Below are positions 59,001-64,000 of a stretch of 64,000 nucleotides of DNA, piece after piece. The position numbers and the translations under genes are program-made. The notes beneath the pieces are model-generated. The model saw only the letters and a program-made list of their open reading frames with translations. It searched no databases and was not told the origin of the DNA. The DNA is from Lytechinus variegatus (lineage: Eukaryota; Echinodermata; Echinoidea; Temnopleuroida; Toxopneustidae). Location: assembly GCF_018143015.1 (NCBI RefSeq), contig NC_054741.1, positions 59,889,197 to 59,953,196 of the forward strand, in the 5' to 3' direction. The stretch's first letter is position 1, and the number at the start of each line of letters is the position of its first letter.

Positions 59001-61054
59001 TACTAAAAGGAAAAGGAAAGGTTCTTGTTATATTGGATGATTATATCACCTAATTACAGGATGGGTACAGGGTTTATTGAAAGGGAGGACAAAGAAAGTT
59101 AATTGATTTCTTTAGATGCTAAGTCAAAAATTAATATATTCACCTCTTAAAGAAAATCAGAAAAGTCTACAAAATGCAAAGGTTCTTATGAAGAAAGAAC
59201 AAACTTTGCATCACTCCATTCAAAAGAGGGCACTTTTCTGAAAAAGGGGGATTAAGAAAGACAACCAGAAAGGGGACACATGCCCTTTATGTCCCCCCCC
59301 CCCTGGATATGACCCTATGTTTGAAAAGCACCAAAAATTGATATTTGTATGTTCAACTCTTTCCTTTCCTATTACTGAACCTGGAACCAAACCAGCATCA
59401 AAGAAATTCACCAACAGCGACTATGCCAACGACAACCTGAGCTCTGACACGACATCGTTCCAACGCCTCCACCAGGCAACGTCCAAATCCAACACCGCAG
59501 CTGGTAGGGGTCTGAATAACATTCAGAAGAAACGAAGCGAAAGGCAGGATAGTTTTACTGAGCTGCTTTCACAATATGACAATGATCCTGTGTTCATGAG
59601 AGAGGACCGGGATGGAAGGAGCGGTGTAAAAAAGACAAACTCTAGAAAGACTCCCAACAAGGGAGCGTATAACACGGAGAGGGTTGCAGGTGCAACAGGA
59701 TATGTTCCAAGCTTTGGGACCGATTCGAGTAGGAACAAGAAAACTACCAATCCAAGTTCTGTCAGGTGAGTACAGGGAATAATCTTAGTTTTATCAATTT
59801 GATTAACATATCTCGTCAGGGTCAGTGGAGGAAAAGATGACATTGCCCTTCAGTACAGTCCTATATAAAAACTTGCTATACGAAAGAAATGTGTTGCAGT
59901 CTGAAAAAACATAGCAAAAACATGATGTGATACTACAAAAATCATTCGCTGAAGTATATACCTGATATTATCTTTTGTTTTTAATCGTTATGTGCATTTA
60001 TAATTCTTTACGGACTCCCAATATAGACTGTAAGGTTTTCATTCCTCAATGATCAGAAAGGAATGGATAAAAACCACAGAGGTATTTTGACACTGAAAAT
60101 TGGAAATCTTGTAATTTAAAAGTACAAACTGATTGAATATGAAAAAATAATTCATATCTATCTTTAACTAGATAGTATCATTACCAACATTACCAAGCAT
60201 GAGAGTAACTTTGATCACCCTATCTCCCCTCCCCCCCTGTGGGCCCCGCTGCTGACCATTTTTCACTACCATGACCACATGTATTGCTGCTATGTCATCT
60301 ATATCATACAATTTAAACTTTTTAGTACATTCCTCTCCTTATTGTCCTTGTTGACATTCTAAAAATAATGATATAAATCTCTAGGTGCTTCTGTTTTGGT
60401 ATAGTGTCTTATGGCTCTTTGAATTTACTTCCTCCTTACTTTACACTGCCTTATGAAACAGACTTGCTGCAAATTTCACTGTGCCAACCGATGCTGTAAC
60501 GAGAGTTCCTGGTGGCAGCAGAGCGGGGCTTGAACCAGCAATCTCTTCAGGTATATCATCCAGGCCCAGAGGTACAACCAACAGGCCTTCATCCAAGGTG
60601 AGATCATGTTCTAGCATTATAGGAACCGTGGGGGGGGAGTTGGTGGATGAGGATACCCATATCAATGGAGCTGCCTTTGACAAGTACTATCTAGATTCTA
60701 GACTTCAAAGATTAGAACCCCCTCCCCCCCACTCCAAACTATTACAGAATATTTTTACAGGCGTGTTGACAGCTTATAAAAGGAGGAGATATTTAATATT
60801 ATGCTCCCCTTCCTCCCTCACTCTGATTCTTCTGTACATTAAAAAGCTGTGTGCGCTATGAATGCCTAGCTTAGCCGGGTAATATCGGAGCGCCTTGAGC
60901 ACCTAACAAGGTGGATATGTGCGCAATATAAATACACTATATTATATATATATATATTACATTCATTCCCTGATTCTAATATGTATTTCCCTGTTTCTGA
61001 TTTCAGACAAGACCTAAAGTAAAAGTAACAAGACATCCCAGCGGCCCATCGTGA
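41036..61054 (+). CDS. TRAFD1: TRAF-type zinc finger domain-containing protein 1 (FLN29-like)
   Basis: Homologue of TRAFD1, in mammals an interferon-induced damper of Toll-like and RIG-I signalling. Fourteen coding exons: 41036-41070, 44130-44265, 44831-44884, 45927-46446, 47275-47553, 50520-50590, 51216-51367, 53877-53997, 55568-55778, 56787-56918, 58348-58473, 59396-59765, 60462-60597, 61007-61054. All phases join to one frame of 796 aa (human about 580). The N-terminus YCTNCKEDIAEGNFIMHEVH starts the zinc-finger block, continuing through exons 2-4 (CKDCQEPVPRSEMEEH, ITCKCGETVEKC, CEYCELELPFIQMAEH). Two later fingers, CEFCNKAFPLDDLILHQ|TGC (349-368) and CEFCGDLLPAEFLPHHQ|FHC (440-459), are each split by a phase-0 intron. 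A UIM-like EADRLLALSISNE lies at 263-275. Residues 460-796 are Ser/Arg/Lys-rich and poorly conserved. Least certain: exon 7 donor (AG|GTTTGT) and exon 12 acceptor. Confidence 0.88.
42889..43364. mobile_element. Inverted-repeat element with CACACTGCA ends
   Basis: Left end CTTTTCACACTGCAC and right end GTTAAGGAAATGCAGTGTGC match in inverted order, with subterminal TTAACCCC and GTACGGTACTA motifs like those in 48763-49893. In intron 1 of TRAFD1. Confidence 0.65.
43634..43841. mobile_element. 208-bp MITE with TTAA target site
   Basis: GGTCACACCGCCCGAGCGTT and AACGCTCGGGCGGTGTGACC are perfect inverted copies, extending through GTTGGAGCGGTCG. TTAA flanks both ends (43630-43633, 43842-43845). In intron 1 of TRAFD1. 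Confidence 0.85.
45221..45834. mobile_element. 600-bp MITE with CGACCACCT ends
   Basis: Left GAGACCACCACATATCGACC then ACCTCTTTT; right AATTAGGTGGTCGATAAGGG. Internal repeats of the same motif at 45248 and 45627. In intron 3 of TRAFD1. Confidence 0.7.
48763..49893. mobile_element. 1.1-kb inverted-repeat element with internal CCCCGTACTAT repeats
   Basis: Left CCCTTTTTACACAGGATTTT then CTTAACCCC; right GGTTAAGGAAATTTTAGCCT then GTCTAAAAAGGG. The motif CTTAACCCCGTACTAT recurs in both orientations. A second element is nested at 49229-49805. In intron 5 of TRAFD1. Confidence 0.75.
49229..49805. mobile_element. Nested piggyBac-like MITE
   Basis: Ends CCCTTTGAACCC and GGGTTCAAAGGG, flanked on both sides by TTAA (49225-49228 and 49806-49809). 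CCC-starting ends with TTAA target sites are the hallmark of piggyBac-type elements. No transposase. Near the left end, GATAGGCCGGAATACCGGCC recurs as GATATGCCGGAATACCGGCC about 50 bp on. Confidence 0.8.
49928..50432. mobile_element. 500-bp MITE with AGGGGAAGTTCACCCTGA ends and TTAA site, copy 1
   Basis: Left AGGGGAAGTTCACCCTGA and right TCAGGGTGAACTTCCCCT are perfect 18-bp inverted repeats, with TTAA at both edges. Highly similar copy at 63547-64000. In intron 5 of TRAFD1, 90 bp before exon 6. Confidence 0.9.
51330..53400. repeat. 42-bp minisatellite derived from the exon 7 / intron 7 boundary of TRAFD1
   Basis: Units follow AATCTTCAAAGGTTTGTCCT then CTTTCCAAATCTTGGAACACCC, 42 bp each. The first unit is the end of exon 7 (AGAAAGCCCAATCTCCAGAG) plus the start of intron 7 (GTTTGTACTCTTTCC). 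About 45 units are present in several variants (TTTGGCC, TGTGTCC, TTTACCC), ordered in four-unit blocks. Because 42 is a multiple of three, a 487-codon frame (51766-53229) and an opposing frame (51726-52205) stay open; neither is the frame of exon 7. Units become degenerate at both ends. Confidence 0.9.
51578..51767 (-). mobile_element. SINE fragment (CCCGGCTTTAGCTCGAG family) inside the minisatellite
   Basis: (ATA)n, GGCATTTATATAGTGCCATC, CCCGGCTTTAGCTCGAGC and GGTCGAGTGCAGCACAA, as in the full copy at 32318-32598, but the tRNA-like head is missing. It splits the 42-bp array near its left end. Confidence 0.85.
54540..55010 (+). mobile_element. Decayed 3' end of a LINE reverse transcriptase
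   Basis: One frame reads WEKIHTLFCTIDTKLRPFDF and, after an in-frame stop near 54720, SPNCLLCDNKDESFVHLFCE, the C-x2-C...H-x3-C zinc-binding tail typical of non-LTR retrotransposon polyproteins (L1/Tx1-like style). Another stop follows at about 54838. Catalytic domain absent. Sense orientation in intron 8 of TRAFD1. Confidence 0.75.
56065..56177. mobile_element. 113-bp snapback MITE
   Basis: AGTGGCGGTCCACGACCCGG and CCGGGTCACGGTCCGCCACT, continuing through AGGAGACAAAGC and a GGAGGGGCAC arm, leave a loop of about 20 bp. Resembles the AGTGGCGGATCC end at 23673. In intron 9 of TRAFD1. Confidence 0.85.
57462..57540 (-). mobile_element. SINE tail fragment
   Basis: (ATAATA)n then TTATTATGCGCTATCTAGTA and CTATTCTGAGGCGCA, matching the tail of the 32318-32598 SINE. 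Intron 10 of TRAFD1. Confidence 0.6.
57712..57819 (+). CDS. Possible additional TRAFD1 exon (third C-x2-C finger)
   Basis: 108 nt between an AG at 57710-57711 and a GT at 57820. It would keep the phase of the flanking introns and add 36 residues, including QRCHLCKEYVHQNQVPLH, which matches the C-x2-C-x11-H spacing of the other two fingers. Both splice sites are weak (CCGAAAG, ATT|GTGTAT), so it could be a cassette exon or a decaying duplicate of a finger exon. Confidence 0.35.
58676..58925 (-). mobile_element. SINE (CCCGGCTTTAGCTCGAG family), head truncated
   Basis: (ATA)n tail, CCCGGCTTTAGCTCGAGCTG, GGGTACCCATTCACCTCACC, TTTCTTGCTGAAGGAAAACA and the B-box region GGATTCGAACACATGACCCT; the outermost head is lost. 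Intron 11 of TRAFD1. Confidence 0.85.
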
Positions 61055-61270
61055 AAGCACCTTGAATCCACTTCCATTGATTAGTCATTAATATCCTAAA
61101 TGTTGGTAAGATTTTTTTCTTCAAAATCTGTAGTAAGCTAAAAGATACAATTGATTGTTCAATCAAGCACAACTATATTGGTAAACCATGTACACAAAGT
61201 TACAATCAATCATAAATATTGGCCATATCGCTTTATGGTACTCTTTTATATCTCTTTATGATTTGCATCC

Positions 61271-61448
61271 AGGGCCGATTATACAAACGTTGACGATCAA
61301 TTGCTATTAAAGTGGTATGGCCTATCAAGATCATCTTTGCATGCGGAGTTGCTTGCGGAGTTGCTTAGTAGACTGACCGGGAACCAATCAGAATTGCTCT
61401 TTCAAATTGTAGTAGCGATTAATCGCAGCCTTTGTGTTGCAGGGCCCA
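61271..61448. mobile_element. Short MITE in the 3' region of TRAFD1
   Basis: AGGGCCGATTATACAAACGT with GATCAATTGC on the left, GCGATTAATCGCAGCC and TTTGTGTTGCAGGGCCC on the right; diverged inverted ends of the GGGCCCGT(A/T) family. May be part of the TRAFD1 3' UTR. Confidence 0.55.
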
Positions 61449-61894
61449 GGTCAATTGTAGAAGAATTGAGTATCAAAACCTAGAAAATTATCAGAAATAT
61501 GATTATCACAATTTGTCATGTATTTCAACAATCTTAGAAATTTCATAGGATTTACATATAAGATGAAAAAGCTTAAATGTGGATTATTTTACAAACTTTC
61601 CCATTTTAAAAACGCATATTAATGGTGTTTGTGTAAAATTGTGTCGTTCTTTAAATTGGAACACAGGAAGGTCACACCATGTGAAGGATGTGATGATCTA
61701 TTATTGAAATGTGATCTTTTCATGGGATTACTCACAAGTACTTTTGAAAACATATATTGTAAAACTTTCTTTAAGATTCAATCTCTTATTGTGAATGTTT
61801 TGAGATGCTGCCTTGGGTGATTCACCGACTACAATTGCTAATTTGATATATGCTAATTTAGGGATCAATTTCAATCCCTGAGTTAATACTTCAT

Positions 61895-61900
61895 AATAAA
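61895..61900 (+). promoter_or_regulatory. Candidate proximal polyadenylation signal, TRAFD1
   Basis: AATAAA 841 bp after the stop codon. Confidence 0.35.
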
Positions 61901-62809
61901 ATTTTCCCTTTTTGGCTGAAAATCAATCTTGTTATGAACACATACTAATGCATATGGTTATTTAATGGCAAACTCAATCCAATTGTTCACCAATCTTATG
62001 TTACGCTCAGGGTCAATCAGTCCCCTGAACTGTATCATATTTCAGTTATCACTCAGTAGTTGATTTGAGGTAATCATATTACGTTTTTTTTTTTTTTCAA
62101 ACATTTGAGAGGAAAACTGGAATTTTTGTCAGGCATAGATTAGTGTTTCAATTTTTATTGAGGGATATGATGAACATTAAGACAGTTTTGTTTTGATATT
62201 TGTCTACTTAGACTTTTGTAGTAGCAGTATAGCTCTGAATTTAATGGTATATTGCAATTTGGTGAATTCAAAATACTGTGCGCCATCTATTGGTTGCAGA
62301 GAACAGGCTAAAATTCGCAGTACCTCATGGGAAAAATTTGGCATCTGTTGTGCACGCTAGTACTATTGTGTATGCATGCATGGGATTATTCAGTGCTGGC
62401 CGATGCGCCTTGACCAGCTTTCACAATGATGCCCTTAACAAGGGTCCAGGAGGTGGGAGAGAAAATTCTTTGCGAAATTACACCATTTCAGGGAAGTCTT
62501 CGTCTGCTTTTGCAATATGGTTTTCATCATTGAAGCACCACAGTCACATTATACAGTGACTAGCACTTCGCACTGCCTGCGCCTGCGCGCGACGTCGACC
62601 CCGAAGTTCGAAAGTTGGCCTGTTCACTGCAACCGATAGATGGCGCACCGTATTGTGGACTGCAATTGGTCTACAACTGCTTTGTGTACTTTCTATTTGG
62701 TCTAGTCCAATGTCTGTCCGTGGCAGGCAAAGAGTTTATATTTTCTCAGAGTGGTGTAATCATTTCCTATGGGTAGACCAGTATCTAATGACAGGGGTAG
62801 TGTGATAGT

Positions 62810-63193
62810 GGGCGATTCCATACGTGTCGTACGGGACATTTTAAAAACAATTTCTAGTCTCTTAGTTGATCACTTGAGCAACAGAAAATTATTATATTGT
62901 ATAGGTAGTCATCTGAAAAAACTGATTACCAACACAAAATGTTGGATTATGGGTGAATTAAAGGTGAAAATGTTGTGTGTCGTACGGGACTCAGAAATGT
63001 CCCGTACGACACGCAACATTTTCACCTCTAATTCACCCATGGACAACATATTTTTGTCGGTTGTCATTTTTTCATATGACTTTCCAGTAGTACTTTATTA
63101 TTACCACAAAACAAACTGAAGTTCTTCGTTTGTTTGGACAGTAGGTTGGAAAATGTTGCGAAAATGGCTGATTTTTCTAGCATGGAATCACCC
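62810..63193. mobile_element. MITE, second copy of the GTCGTACGGGAC family
   Basis: Ends GGGCGATTCCAT and ATGGAATCACCC, with TAGT immediately outside each end. Central palindrome GTGTCGTACGGGAC / GTCCCGTACGACAC. Aligns along its length with 8113-8511. Confidence 0.85.
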
Positions 63194-63283
63194 TAGTGTG
63201 TTGTATGCATAAAGCACTTGAGATGCTGTTCTGATGTAATCATGTTGCATAAGCAGATTGTCAGTAGTTGTTACTGTATTTGA

Positions 63284-63289
63284 AATAAA
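63284..63289 (+). promoter_or_regulatory. Candidate distal polyadenylation signal, TRAFD1
   Basis: AATAAA in TTTGAAATAAATATTTAGC, 2.2 kb after the stop; would place two MITEs in the 3' UTR. Confidence 0.25.
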
Positions 63290-63546
63290 TATTTAGCACA
63301 TCCTGTAAGTTCTATTAAAATAATAATACTTTTGCTGCTTAACAACTTTAATGGCCATGGCTCTTTGGGCTAACTTGTACCAATTTGGATTCATGAAGAC
63401 AATGCCTAAAGCTTCAAGTGTAATTGAAAGAAACACATTGTTGCTTTATTTCATATTAGATATGTGGTACGGTATTCTAAGAATACCAGAAATCTGATTT
63501 TATTTCACATGCTTGTGTATATTTCTATGATCCTTTCATTCTGTAC

Positions 63547-64000
63547 TTAAAGGGGAAGTTCACCCTGAAGAAGACTTTGTTGTAAAAATAGCAGAAAAAA
63601 TAGTAAAAAATATTGGTGAAGGTTTGAGGAAAATATGTTAAAGAGTAAGAAAGTTATTAGAGTTCAAAGTTTTGGATTTGTGACGTCATAAACGAGCAGC
63701 TGCCCCATGTGTTATGTAATATAAAACGCATGAATTTCAAATTTTATATGGTTCCTGATGACTTAATTTTGTTTTCTATTCATGATCGGGTGTGAAATGA
63801 TTTGTCTATTGATATACAAAAGGTACAGTGAAAACCATTTTCAATTTTCTGAGAAAATGACATTTCATTGATTTTTTACCATTCACTATGTAGGAATGCT
63901 GCTGGCATATGACGTCACAAATCAAATAATTGAAATTCTATTAACTTTTTAATTATTTGATGAATTTTTCTCAAACCTTCGGCAATAATTTTCATTATTT
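63547..64000. mobile_element. MITE with AGGGGAAGTTCACCCTGA ends, copy 2 (cut by window edge)
   Basis: Begins with TTAA at 63547-63550 and AGGGGAAGTTCACCCTGA, then follows 49928-50432 with only scattered base differences. The right end is beyond the window. Confidence 0.9.

Noticed and set aside
1-64000. Retrovirus, LTR element or Polinton
   Set aside because: No capsid, protease, integrase, envelope or polymerase-like stretch and no long terminal direct repeats recognised.

Overview
The window is animal nuclear DNA: AT-rich, intron-rich and full of short non-autonomous transposons and tRNA-derived SINEs. The mix of theta-class glutathione transferases, a deuterostome-type TRAFD1 gene and the style of the SINEs suggests an echinoderm, most likely a sea urchin. 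That assignment is inference; no marker in the window settles it.

Layout. Positions 1-35030 hold a tandem cluster of four theta-class glutathione S-transferase genes, all on the + strand and sharing one five-exon plan with identical intron phases. Copy A (2530-5314) shows only exons 3-5; its first two exons must lie left of the window. Copy B (7799-16258) is complete, 226 aa. Copy C (19062-24143) is its closest relative but carries a one-base loss in exon 4 that ends the protein at the start of exon 5. Copy D (28973-35030) is complete, more diverged, and has a GC instead of GT donor after exon 3. Copies B and C lie in a segmental tandem duplication (about 6160-17940 and 18111-26240), so nearly every transposon insertion that differs between them can be read against an empty site in the other copy.

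Positions 35031-39000 are repeat-rich intergenic DNA. From about 39000 to 63300 lies one large + strand gene, a TRAFD1 (FLN29) homologue. I trace 14 coding exons from ATG 41036 to stop 61054 (796 aa), joined by consistent phases, with N-terminal TRAF-type zinc fingers, two C-x2-C-x11-H-x3-C fingers each split by a phase-0 intron at the same place, and a ubiquitin-interacting-motif-like segment. A noncoding first exon near 39132 and one further cassette exon at 57712-57819 are possible.

The most unusual structure is in TRAFD1 intron 7: a 2-kb minisatellite of 42-bp units (about 51330-53400) whose first unit is the end of exon 7 together with its splice donor. The array looks like an exon-intron boundary that expanded in tandem, leaving many copies of a donor-like sequence. 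A 487-codon open frame crosses it, but not in the frame of the gene.

The rest is mostly inverted-repeat elements with TA or TTAA target sites, several tRNA-derived SINE families, one decayed LINE 3' end, and simple repeats. I recognised no retrovirus, LTR element, Polinton, CRISPR array, rRNA or intact tRNA gene. Exon borders were read by eye from splice consensus, frame and homology, not from transcripts.
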